28,796 nucleotides of DNA from a virus. Position numbers and translations under genes: made by a program. How positions within the stretch are numbered: the first letter of the stretch is position 1; each line of letters opens with the position of its first letter. Location of the stretch: the IMG/VR virus record IMGVR_UViG_3300029309_000249, positions 1-28,796 of that record, one strand, 5' to 3'. This document shows positions 1 through 6,378 of the stretch, piece by piece. The notes beneath the pieces are model-generated. The model saw only the letters and a program-made list of their open reading frames with translations. It was not told the DNA's origin and did not search any database.

Positions 1-2
1 CA

Positions 3-182
3 ACAGATACAAACAGTATGCTTAGTGCTATTTTTGACACTACGGTAAACAACATTCAACAACAACAAAAGCAAGATTCTTTAAACTATTCTATTTTTGA
101 GTTAAGAAAAGCACTCAAAGAAATATCAGACGAACTTGATATTTTAGTTAAAAGAATAGAAACAATTAAGGAGGTATCATGA
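3..182 (+). CDS. Small coiled-coil protein, open at the left edge
   Basis: The reading frame is open from the window edge to a TGA that overlaps the next start (ATGA). An in-frame ATG at 18 would give a 54-residue protein; a start further left cannot be excluded. The residues are rich in Gln, Glu, Lys and Leu, with a heptad-like pattern in the second half (SIFELRKALKEISDEL then DILVKRIETI), so a short coiled coil is likely. I do not recognise a family. The 4-base overlap and the AAGGAGG at 168-174, which serves the next gene, show it belongs to the same transcript as the exonuclease. Confidence 0.6.
   Translation, partial: TDTNSMLSAIFDTTVNNIQQQQKQDSLNYSIFELRKALKEISDELDILVKRIETIKEVS
168..174 (+). 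promoter_or_regulatory. Strong Shine-Dalgarno of the exonuclease gene
   Basis: AAGGAGG lies 4 bases before the ATG at 179, inside the end of the preceding small frame. It supports that start. Confidence 0.7.
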
Positions 183-1063
183 TAGATAACCCACCACTAC
201 CAGATTCACTAAAAAGTCATCAGCATATAGCTATTGGCGATACTATGTATTTTCCAGGTATGGATAATGCATATTATCATCAATCACCAGGCGTGTCTTC
301 ATCTACCTTAAGGAGGTTTAGACAATCGCAGTTACATGCTATGCAAGAGGTGGTAGAGCCGACACCTGCTATGCAGTTCGGTTCTGCTGCCCACTCTCTA
401 ATAGTAGAGGGCGAGAACGCATTTAATAACGAGGTCGCAGTTATATCTGGATCTCCATACACAAATGCAAACAAACAACTAAAACGTGATTACGAAGATA
501 GAGGTATGTTAGTAATCACACAAGACAAAAGGGACACTTTGTTTCGCATGAAAGATAATCTTATTGAAGAAGCAAGAAAGTTCCTTAACGTTGATCAGGG
601 CGAGTATCCTGGAGTTTTTACCAAGCCATACGAAAACTCCTTGTACTGGTGGGAGCAAGATGTACTCCTCAAGCTAAGGTCTGATGTTATCAGACACCCA
701 GTAGTGCAACCGTATTCAGATGAATCTATTGTAGTTATTGATTACAAGACTACAAGTGATTGCTCCGTATCTGGATTTACTCGCTCTATCAGACGTTATC
801 AATATGATTTACAGGCCGCTTTTTATAGAAGAGGTTATCAAAAAGCTGGTTTCAAAGTAGAAGATTTCTTATTTGTTGCACAAGAAACCAAAGCTCCATT
901 TGCAACCAAAATATTCAAAATGCATGATGAAGATATGGACAGGGGATGGGATCAACTAGAGAAAACGCTTGGAGATTATAAATCAGTTAGGGACGGGGAA
1001 AGACCTACTATTTATAATACTCCAAGCATAGTTGAAGTTATGCTGGGATACGAGTTTGAGTAA
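179..1063 (+). CDS. RecE/exonuclease VIII-like PD-(D/E)XK exonuclease
   Basis: Probable 5'-3' dsDNA exonuclease of the phage recombination system, resecting ends for strand annealing. The 294-residue protein shows the family pattern: FGSAAH with His72 (67-72), a basic/acidic stretch LKLRSD ending in Asp169, then IDYKTT with Asp188 and Lys190 as the D...(D/E)xK core, and the downstream Gln/Tyr motif around YQYDLQAAFY (207-216). All core residues are present. Length fits the phage PDDEXK 'exonuclease 8' family. It is separated by a terminator from the Sak4-like ATPase and DUF669 genes on the other strand, with which it probably forms one recombination pathway. A Cas4-like nuclease is less likely because no Cys cluster is seen. 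Confidence 0.88.
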   Translation: MIDNPPLPDSLKSHQHIAIGDTMYFPGMDNAYYHQSPGVSSSTLRRFRQSQLHAMQEVVEPTPAMQFGSAAHSLIVEGENAFNNEVAVISGSPYTNANKQLKRDYEDRGMLVITQDKRDTLFRMKDNLIEEARKFLNVDQGEYPGVFTKPYENSLYWWEQDVLLKLRSDVIRHPVVQPYSDESIVVIDYKTTSDCSVSGFTRSIRRYQYDLQAAFYRRGYQKAGFKVEDFLFVAQETKAPFATKIFKMHDEDMDRGWDQLEKTLGDYKSVRDGERPTIYNTPSIVEVMLGYEFE

Positions 1064-1211
1064 AGGCAATAAGCAAAGACCAGGAAACTACGACAAGTGG
1101 AGTGAGGGCTGGGATAGAATATTTAAGAAAAAAAAAGAAAGGGACATCACTAAACTTAAAAACGTATGGGAAGAGAAGTTTAATAAAAAGGAGAAACAAA
1201 ATGAAACTTAA
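1056..1211 (+). CDS. Small basic phage protein with TTG start
   Basis: A 51-residue frame starts with TTG at 1056, inside the last codons of the exonuclease gene, and ends with TAA inside the next gene. The product begins SKGNKQRPGNYDKWSEGWDR and ends in a Lys/Glu-rich helix. The SKGNKQRP...WDRIF pattern resembles a small protein I recall in many phages, always without known function. A possible ATG further upstream in frame was not found. The overlaps on both sides (8 and 11 bases) match the packing of neighbouring genes. The unusual start codon is why it is easily missed. Confidence 0.62.
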   Translation: MSKGNKQRPGNYDKWSEGWDRIFKKKKERDITKLKNVWEEKFNKKEKQNET

Positions 1212-1443
1212 ATTTGAAAGCGGTAAAAACACTAAATTAGTAAGCTTTAAGGTAGATCCGCAAACAAGCAAAAACTTAAATGCTATCAGAAATACTTACT
1301 CTAAAGAATCAAAAAGAAGAGTAACAACTGGTGAAATTGTAAAACAACTTATCAACTTACATCATAAAGAATTATTTGATAATGATAGTTGGGTGCAAAT
1401 GCAAGAAAATATGTTGGAGAAACAATATGAAAGAAACAGATAA
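1201..1443 (+). CDS. Hypothetical protein, possible ribbon-helix-helix fold
   Basis: The start is placed at ATG 1201 because AAGGAG lies at 1188-1193; a GTG at 1102 would overlap the preceding small gene almost completely. The 80-residue product has a strand-like VSFKVD (about 15-20) followed by two predicted helices (PQTSKNLNAIRNTY and TGEIVKQLINLHHKEL). That strand-helix-helix order is the one seen in small RHH DNA-binding regulators, but I see no diagnostic residue and the assignment is inference. It overlaps the DUF3310 gene by 17 bases. Confidence 0.65.
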   Translation: MKLKFESGKNTKLVSFKVDPQTSKNLNAIRNTYSKESKRRVTTGEIVKQLINLHHKELFDNDSWVQMQENMLEKQYERNR

Positions 1444-1666
1444 CGTAAATGACCCAGTAAATCACCCTATACATTATCGAACAGGGTCTGTTGAATGTAT
1501 AGACGCAATAGAGTCAGCTTTAACCTTTGAGCAGTTTTATGGGTATTGTAAAGCAGCAGCTATTAAATATATCTGGAGAGCTGATCACAAAGATGCGAAC
1601 ATCCAGGATCTTGATAAGGCTATATGGTATTTAACCAGGGCTCGTAACAAACTAGAAGAAAGATGA
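1427..1666 (+). CDS. DUF3310 family protein
   Basis: The 79-residue product from ATG 1427 carries the DUF3310 signature: DPVNHPIHY near the N-terminus (about 9-17), CIDAIE, FYGYCKAAAIKYIWRADHK, and the C-terminal DLDKAIWYL. The family is widespread in phages, often labelled as nucleotide-kinase-like without biochemical support; its function is unknown. The start is set by GGAG at 1416-1419 seven bases upstream; an earlier in-frame ATG at 1376 would add a Cys/Lys-rich tail atypical of the family and deepen the overlap with the preceding gene. Confidence 0.88.
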   Translation: MKETDNVNDPVNHPIHYRTGSVECIDAIESALTFEQFYGYCKAAAIKYIWRADHKDANIQDLDKAIWYLTRARNKLEER

Positions 1667-1737
1667 TGGACATGAGTTTTTATGCTGTTGTTGGTATATT
1701 GTTACTTATGATATACGCACTTATAGAAAATAAATAA
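1663..1737 (+). CDS. 24-residue single-span membrane microprotein
   Basis: The frame starts with ATG at 1663, overlapping the DUF3310 stop as ATGA, and its TAA shares one base with the next start (TAATG at 1735-1739). The product is MMDMSFYAVVGILLLMIYAL plus IENK, essentially one hydrophobic helix with a short polar tail. It is too short for similarity arguments, but start-stop coupling on both sides exactly fills the gap between two genes. No function can be assigned. Confidence 0.5.
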   Translation: MMDMSFYAVVGILLLMIYALIENK

Positions 1738-1928
1738 TGGAATTTGATAACATAAAATATTTATACGGTTGCTTAGATAATGAAAGATCTAAGCTTAACC
1801 ATTTGATAACAGCGGCAGTAAGTTCAAAACAGGACGTAGATAATCCTATAATAAAACAACAAGAAGAAGTAATTAAAACTTTAGTTCAAAAGATAAAAAG
1901 GATAGAACAACAAAATGGGAACATTTGA
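1737..1928 (+). CDS. Small helical hypothetical protein
   Basis: A 63-residue protein with regularly spaced hydrophobic and charged residues, probably two helices forming a hairpin (EFDNIKYLYGCLDNERSKL and a C-terminal QQEEVIKTLVQKIKRIEQQ). I recognise no family. It is coupled to the preceding microprotein by TAATG and overlaps the next gene by 14 bases, so it belongs to the early plus-strand transcript. Confidence 0.6.
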   Translation: MEFDNIKYLYGCLDNERSKLNHLITAAVSSKQDVDNPIIKQQEEVIKTLVQKIKRIEQQNGNI

Positions 1929-2109
1929 AGATATACATAAATGCGTTATCTGTAAAGGTGATATAGAAATCAAAAGAACCGTTGATGGCGTAGCTTATTG
2001 GAATAGAGGTCATAATGCTTGGCCAGTAGCACAAGGTAATTGTTGCTACAAATGTGAAGAGAATAAGGTATTACCCAGGCGGAAACTCAAAGCTTTATTT
2101 AATGATTAA
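1915..2109 (+). CDS. Small zinc-ribbon-like phage protein
   Basis: A 64-residue protein with a CVICKGDIEIKRTVDG knuckle, a central YWNRGHNAWPV, and a second cysteine pair in NCCYKCEEN. Four or five cysteines in CxxC...CCxxC spacing suggest one structural Zn site. This pattern occurs in a small conserved protein of marine phages, without known function to me. It is the last gene of the left plus-strand block; its stop runs directly into the hairpin terminator. Confidence 0.7.
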   Translation: MGTFEDIHKCVICKGDIEIKRTVDGVAYWNRGHNAWPVAQGNCCYKCEENKVLPRRKLKALFND

Positions 2110-2135
2110 AAAAGGGGCTTAACGCCCCTTAGTTT
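2108..2135. terminator. Hairpin terminator between convergent genes
   Basis: AAGGGGC (2112-2118) and GCCCCTT (2124-2130) pair perfectly around a 5-base loop. Read on the minus strand the stem is followed by six T (A-run at 2108-2113), a textbook Rho-independent terminator for the DUF669 gene. Read on the plus strand the tail is the weaker TTAGTTTTAT, so it may also stop the left plus-strand block. Confidence 0.85.
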
Positions 2136-2602
2136 TATCCCAGATCGGGTGGAACTGCCGCAGGGGGTGGCGACATACCACCAGTATCAGCAGGTAAATA
2201 GCGTAATACTTTGTTTTTACTACCAGTCCTCTCATTACCCTCGTTATCAGTCCAGTTATTCTCAACTTCTTTAACAGTAAGCATGAGCTCCTTTCCAATA
2301 TAGTCTTGAGCAGAACTTGGTGGTTGTTTAACAAAACCTACAGCTTTACTAAGTCTAGTAAATATATCTGTAGATATTTGTTTGATTTCTTCCCTAGGAT
2401 CCCACAAGTTAAACCACTCGTTATGATCCCTATAATTACCCTCAGCTATCTGAAAGGTCATCTTTAAAGTCCAATTACCGTTTTGAGATTTGTATTTCTC
2501 AGCTTGGATAATTCTTGCAGCATGATCACCAGACGGAGCCACACCAGGCCCCGCAGGTTTATCTTCTACCTCTACATAAGTTATGTCATCAAAATCAGAC
2601 AT
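2135..2602 (-). CDS. DUF669 protein, probable ssDNA-binding recombination partner
   Basis: The 155-residue protein begins MSDFDDITYVEVEDKPAG and has the DUF669 layout: a strand-rich core (HAARIIQAEKYKSQNGNW then LKMTFQIAEGNY), WFNLWDPRE in the middle, TRLSKAVGF, and YIGKELMLTVKEVE, ending in a Pro-rich acidic tail. DUF669 genes lie beside Sak4 or Sak ATPases and are thought to act as single-strand binding proteins; that role is inferred. ATG 2602 is preferred over an in-frame TTG two codons upstream because AAGGAG is 7 bases before it. It overlaps the ATPase gene by 8 bases. Confidence 0.85.
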   Translation of the reverse strand: MSDFDDITYVEVEDKPAGPGVAPSGDHAARIIQAEKYKSQNGNWTLKMTFQIAEGNYRDHNEWFNLWDPREEIKQISTDIFTRLSKAVGFVKQPPSSAQDYIGKELMLTVKEVENNWTDNEGNERTGSKNKVLRYLPADTGGMSPPPAAVPPDLG

Positions 2603-3335
2603 TTCCAATCTCCTTCACATTATCTGTGTTATTTGCTACGGCTGTAAAACCTAGCTTTTCTATTAATGCAGTAAGATTTGGAACTTCAAAAGCTTCTAAC
2701 TTACCACTCCTATCCTTAGCAACGTAGCCTTGTCCAACCCTGGTTTGTAACCATCTGGCTTGTACTGCGTTACCCTCCGCATCTGTATCATCTATAACTC
2801 TAAGAGCTAAGACTTCATCAAAGAAATAAGTAATAGACTGACCAAGCTTTGTGCCAACCATTTTTGGTTCGTGCATAAAGACTCCATCACTATTTACCTT
2901 TTCCTCTTTACAAATAAACATGACATGCATATTCAAATCACGAAAAGCACGCATCACATTTGTTACAGACTCCTGAACTTCCCCGTAAGCCTTACGAGGA
3001 TCTTTGTGTCTAGCTTTCTCCTGTTGCAATAACAGTTCGCTGATTTCAGAAATAGAATCCAGACAAACCGTATCGTATTGAAGTTGGCCAGTTTTAAGCA
3101 ACTCATGAAGTTGCATAAGCTCTGATGCTTCTTTTACTTCTATAGCATCTACGTTTGTAGCGTCTTTGATAGAAAGCAATCCAGCCTCAGCACTAATTAC
3201 CAACACCCTACCTGGTGCTGTTTTTGCAAGAGAAGTTTTACCTGCTCCAGCCATTCCATACACAAGAACTTTAGCTCCTTGGTTCTGGACTAGCTTTTCT
3301 GGTGAAACAATCCTGCTCGATAAATCATTATTCAT
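2595..3335 (-). CDS. Sak4-like RecA-fold recombination ATPase
   Basis: A 246-residue P-loop ATPase (AAA_24 / Sak4 type). Walker A is GMAGAGKT (27-34); Walker B is VCLDS (90-94), followed by a sensor-like stretch HVMFICKEEK (137-146). The family supports single-strand annealing or RecA-like recombination in phages together with an SSB-like partner, here the overlapping DUF669 gene. The start has GGAGG nine bases upstream. It is transcribed leftward from the divergent promoter region at 3336-3433. Size and motifs leave little doubt about the family; whether it anneals or only assists is unknown. Confidence 0.88.
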   Translation of the reverse strand: MNNDLSSRIVSPEKLVQNQGAKVLVYGMAGAGKTSLAKTAPGRVLVISAEAGLLSIKDATNVDAIEVKEASELMQLHELLKTGQLQYDTVCLDSISEISELLLQQEKARHKDPRKAYGEVQESVTNVMRAFRDLNMHVMFICKEEKVNSDGVFMHEPKMVGTKLGQSITYFFDEVLALRVIDDTDAEGNAVQARWLQTRVGQGYVAKDRSGKLEAFEVPNLTALIEKLGFTAVANNTDNVKEIGNV

Positions 3336-3357
3336 AATATGGTTCCTCCGTAAATAA

Positions 3358-3377
3358 ATAATAAGTTTGCTTATTAT
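3358..3377. promoter_or_regulatory. Palindromic operator candidate
   Basis: ATAATAAG (3358-3365) and CTTATTAT (3370-3377) are perfect inverted copies around TTTG. The element overlaps the -10 region of the leftward promoter and the -35 region of the rightward one, so a bound dimer could silence both. The HTH protein encoded just downstream is the obvious candidate binder; that is inference. Confidence 0.55.
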
Positions 3378-3395
3378 ATACTAAGAAGATACAAT
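3367..3395 (+). promoter_or_regulatory. Sigma70-like promoter for the replication block
   Basis: TTGCTT (3367-3372) and TACAAT (3390-3395) are separated by 17 bases. Transcription would start near 3402, giving a leader of about 30 bases that includes the AAGGAGG at 3423-3429 before the HTH gene. Confidence 0.6.
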
Positions 3396-3401
3396 GTGTA
3401 A
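3373..3401 (-). promoter_or_regulatory. Sigma70-like promoter for the Sak4/DUF669 operon
   Basis: On the minus strand TTACAC (3401-3396) and a perfect TATAAT (3378-3373) are separated by 17 bases. The core overlaps the rightward promoter almost entirely, so RNA polymerase cannot occupy both at once. Confidence 0.6.
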
Positions 3402-3433
3402 AATATTATTTTTGCAAACTGTAAGGAGGTTAA

Positions 3434-3775
3434 ATGGAAAATGCAATTGAAGACTTTGTTTGGATTGCTAACTATTATCATAGAGTAAATTCAATATCCA
3501 GGCAAGAGTTAAGGAGATTAGAGAATATGGGTATAGAGCCAAAGTATAAAGATAGAAAGGTAGAACCAATTACTTTGTCAAAATACATACAGTTTTTAGG
3601 CAAAGAAAAAGCAGCAAAAGATTGGGATGTATCAGAACATACAGTTGAAGCCTGGAGATATGGACACAGGCAACCATCAATCAGACAAGCTAAAAAGATC
3701 ATTAAACTTACAGAGGGGAGACTAAACTTTGAGGGTATATATGGCAACATAGCAGATCTACTTGTAGAGGATTAG
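3434..3775 (+). CDS. HTH-domain regulator or replication-associated DNA-binding protein
   Basis: A 113-residue protein. Residues about 48-95 look like a Cro/C1-type helix-turn-helix: KYIQFLGKEKAAKDWDVS, then EHTVEAWRYGHRQPS as the recognition helix and turn, then RQAKKIIKLTEG. The N-terminal 45 residues are a separate, mostly helical and charged segment that I do not recognise. It has a strong AAGGAGG five bases from the ATG. It is the first gene after the divergent promoters with palindromes and precedes the primase by two bases, so autoregulation of both promoters is plausible. A replication-initiation accessory role is also possible. Confidence 0.72.
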   Translation: MENAIEDFVWIANYYHRVNSISRQELRRLENMGIEPKYKDRKVEPITLSKYIQFLGKEKAAKDWDVSEHTVEAWRYGHRQPSIRQAKKIIKLTEGRLNFEGIYGNIADLLVED

Positions 3776-3777
3776 CT

Positions 3778-5901
3778 ATGTTTGACTTTAATCTGTCTGA
3801 GGAAGAGGCAGCGTTAGATATTGCCTTGGCATATTATGATGAGGGTTATAACGTTGTCCCGTTACAAAGATCTAATAAAAAACCACCTCCATTTTTAAAA
3901 GGCTGGGAACAATACAAAAACGAAAGGCCTTGTCGTAGCACCGTTGAAGAATGGTTTACTGATCGTGATAATTTAGTTGTAGCATTAGTTTGCGGTAAGT
4001 TTATTGTCGTAGATGCAGATTCTCCAGAAGCTATGACTTGGGTTGAAGAAAATTTACCAACTTGTCCTTACAAAGTGAGAACTGGTAAAGGCATGCATTA
4101 CTATTATAATAATCCAGAAAACTACACTACATTTGCAACAAGAAGAACAAATGATACGCCTGTTGAAAGGCTGATAGATTTAAGGGGTGTTGGTGGACTC
4201 ATAATTGCTCCATTCAACCGTCATGCGAACGGTCAGATGTATAAGCCAATACCCCTACCTGGTTGGGATATATTTGATCACAAAGATTTACCAGACTTTA
4301 CACCCAAAGAATTTGAAAAGATTACTGGTGTTCCAAAACAAGATAGCGTGCAAAAGACCGCACCATTTTCTTTAACTGGTGTAAATGAGGGATCACGTAA
4401 CGATAATGCAGCACGTATAGCAGGTTATTTAATATCTAAAAACGTGAATTTAGATTTTGTAAAAATATTCTTACACAACTGGAACAAAGAAAACTCTCCA
4501 CCATTACCACAAGAAGAAGTATATTCCGTAGTTGATAATGTTAAAAAGACACACGATAGAAAAAACCAGCTTGCACCTTTGTTTGTGCAAACCAAAGAAG
4601 ACATAAGACCGCCAGAAGATTTATTTAATCCGCCAGGGTTATTAAAAGATATGTTTGATTATTGTGAGGAGATAGCACAAGTGTCGCAACCAGAATTATC
4701 TCTTGTAGCCGCACTATCCTTAGCTAGTGTTACTTGTGGCAGGATATTTAAAACAAACATGAATAACTTTTCTAGCATGTATTTCATGTGTATTGCCAAG
4801 TCAGGACAAGGAAAGGAGAACATAAAAACCTTTGTTGAAGCAGTTTTAAACGCCTCTGAGCACGATAAATTAGTAGTAGGTGATGGATATACCTCTAGTG
4901 GTGCTGTGCACTCAGTATTAAAGATGAGGCCAACACATGTAACAATAATGGATGAGTTTGGTAAAAGATTAGAAAGTATATCTCAAGCTGGCAACACTAA
5001 TAAAGAAGACGGCATACAAACCCTTATGGAAGCCTGGGGTAGATGCCACGGTATTTTAAGACCAGATAACTATTCTTTAATGGGCATACAGGTAGAAGAT
5101 CTTAAAGAAAAGATTATGAACCGTGTAACTCATAAACCAGCTATTACTATGGTAGGTCTATCAGTTCCTAAAAACTTTTACAAAGCACTTAATTCTGGCC
5201 GTATAGCTGATGGTTTCTTAAATAGGTTTATGGTTATTGAATCAAAAGAACCAAGACGTGTAACAAATCTTAAGAAAATAAAGAAACCACCACTTACATT
5301 AGTTAATTGGGTTAATTATATTAGAAGAGATAGGGGTGGCTTATCACAACCTATGGTAAACAACTCAGAGTGTAATCTTGATCAAGAGGTATTAAGCTTT
5401 GATAGTCATTCTGAACAACTACTACAAGAATTTGCAAGTGAGATAGTCAAAAGACAAGATATATTAGAAAAAGATGGCCTAGAGCCACTTCTAAGCCGTT
5501 CTAAGGAAAAAGCTATGCGTTTATCGTTAATATGTGCTTTGGCATCAAATGCACAAACTGCAACGATTACAGCAGATGTAACTAAGTGGGCAATAGACTA
5601 CGTAAGATACTACGATATGCTATTTATAGAGGCCTGTAGAGATAAAGTAGCAAGTTCTGCAACTGAAGCTAAGATTAAGCAAGTATTGTCTTACATAAGG
5701 TCTAGGGAGAGCGAGGGCATATCCAAAAGAGAGGTTGACCGTCATGAATTATTTAGAAGCATGAAGTCGCATGAGGTAAAAGAGATAATAGAAAGACTTA
5801 AAAACGCTGGGGAGATTCAGGAAATAGATATTAAAGTAGGAGGCAAAGGCAGACCGACCAAAAGGTTTGTAGCTGTTGATCCTACATTCTTTGAAGAGTA
5901 G
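3778..5901 (+). CDS. Primase-polymerase fused to DUF3987-type helicase
   Basis: The main replication enzyme in the window (707 residues). The N-terminal prim-pol domain (about 10-160) has VVDAD with Asp79 and Asp81, TGKGMHYYY with His107, and a third acidic site DLRGVGG at Asp134. A PriCT-like linker spans about 200-260 (GVNEGSRNDNAARIAGYLI). The helicase-like DUF3987 domain (about 300-600) has a Walker A variant AKSGQGKEN (340-348, Lys346) and Walker B VTIMDEFG (Asp392, Glu393). The last 70 residues resemble a winged helix (EGISKREVDRHEL ... GGKGRPTKRF). It should make primers and unwind the fork. No DNA polymerase is seen nearby, so it may lie outside the window or be recruited from the host. 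Confidence 0.88.
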   Translation: MFDFNLSEEEAALDIALAYYDEGYNVVPLQRSNKKPPPFLKGWEQYKNERPCRSTVEEWFTDRDNLVVALVCGKFIVVDADSPEAMTWVEENLPTCPYKVRTGKGMHYYYNNPENYTTFATRRTNDTPVERLIDLRGVGGLIIAPFNRHANGQMYKPIPLPGWDIFDHKDLPDFTPKEFEKITGVPKQDSVQKTAPFSLTGVNEGSRNDNAARIAGYLISKNVNLDFVKIFLHNWNKENSPPLPQEEVYSVVDNVKKTHDRKNQLAPLFVQTKEDIRPPEDLFNPPGLLKDMFDYCEEIAQVSQPELSLVAALSLASVTCGRIFKTNMNNFSSMYFMCIAKSGQGKENIKTFVEAVLNASEHDKLVVGDGYTSSGAVHSVLKMRPTHVTIMDEFGKRLESISQAGNTNKEDGIQTLMEAWGRCHGILRPDNYSLMGIQVEDLKEKIMNRVTHKPAITMVGLSVPKNFYKALNSGRIADGFLNRFMVIESKEPRRVTNLKKIKKPPLTLVNWVNYIRRDRGGLSQPMVNNSECNLDQEVLSFDSHSEQLLQEFASEIVKRQDILEKDGLEPLLSRSKEKAMRLSLICALASNAQTATITADVTKWAIDYVRYYDMLFIEACRDKVASSATEAKIKQVLSYIRSRESEGISKREVDRHELFRSMKSHEVKEIIERLKNAGEIQEIDIKVGGKGRPTKRFVAVDPTFFEE

Positions 5902-5910
5902 GAGGTAATT

Positions 5911-6378
5911 ATGTTTAAAACACCAAGTTTTGAAACAATACAAGATAAGAAAAGAGAAGATAGGGTAGCAGGCTTTTTAGAAGGCCTTTGGCAAGTAAGT
6001 TGTCATAAACTACCAGTTAGTTACGGTATAGATTATTGGATAGAATCAGCCGATAAATGGTATTGGTGTGAGATCAAGTGCCGTAGTTTTGCTAGTGATA
6101 AGTATGATACGTTTATATTATCTGCAAACAAACTGCGTAAAGGTGCCTCGTTTAGTCAATCAACTGGCTATCCTTTTATAACCGTTTACGGTATGACAGA
6201 CGGTATTTGGATGCATAAATGGATGCCAGATTATGTTTACGATATACGTATGAATATTAATCCTACACCTAATTATGATGAGGATAACGAACCATACATA
6301 CATATACCAAAAGAACACCTAACTTGTTTATCAGATGTACCACTTGGTTTTGATAGGGATGAGATAGGGCTTATATAA
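5911..6378 (+). CDS. PD-(D/E)XK endonuclease, possibly Holliday-junction resolvase-like
   Basis: A 155-residue protein with YGIDYWI (Asp41) followed 12 residues later by WCEIKCR (Glu54, Lys56): the D...ExK core of PD-(D/E)XK nucleases. An upstream acidic residue in KREDRVAGFLE (Glu16/Asp17) fits the helix-1 Glu. The size fits small phage VRR or Hjc-type nucleases acting on branched DNA, but the exact substrate cannot be read. It follows the primase after 9 bases with a strong AGGAGG, and its 3' end overlaps the end of the late operon by 8 bases tail to tail, with no terminator hairpin visible between them. Confidence 0.72.
   Translation: MFKTPSFETIQDKKREDRVAGFLEGLWQVSCHKLPVSYGIDYWIESADKWYWCEIKCRSFASDKYDTFILSANKLRKGASFSQSTGYPFITVYGMTDGIWMHKWMPDYVYDIRMNINPTPNYDEDNEPYIHIPKEHLTCLSDVPLGFDRDEIGLI

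Larger units (their letters stand above)
3364..3420. repeat. Spaced inverted repeat AGTTTGC / GCAAACT
   Basis: AGTTTGC (3364-3370) and its exact reverse complement GCAAACT (3414-3420) lie 43 bases apart and flank the overlapping promoters. They could be two half-sites or two operators for one regulator. Confidence 0.4.

Noticed and set aside
1102-1200. Longer start (GTG 1102) for the 80-residue protein
   Set aside because: AAGGAG at 1188-1193 sets ATG 1201, and the extension would coincide with the 51-residue TTG-started frame.
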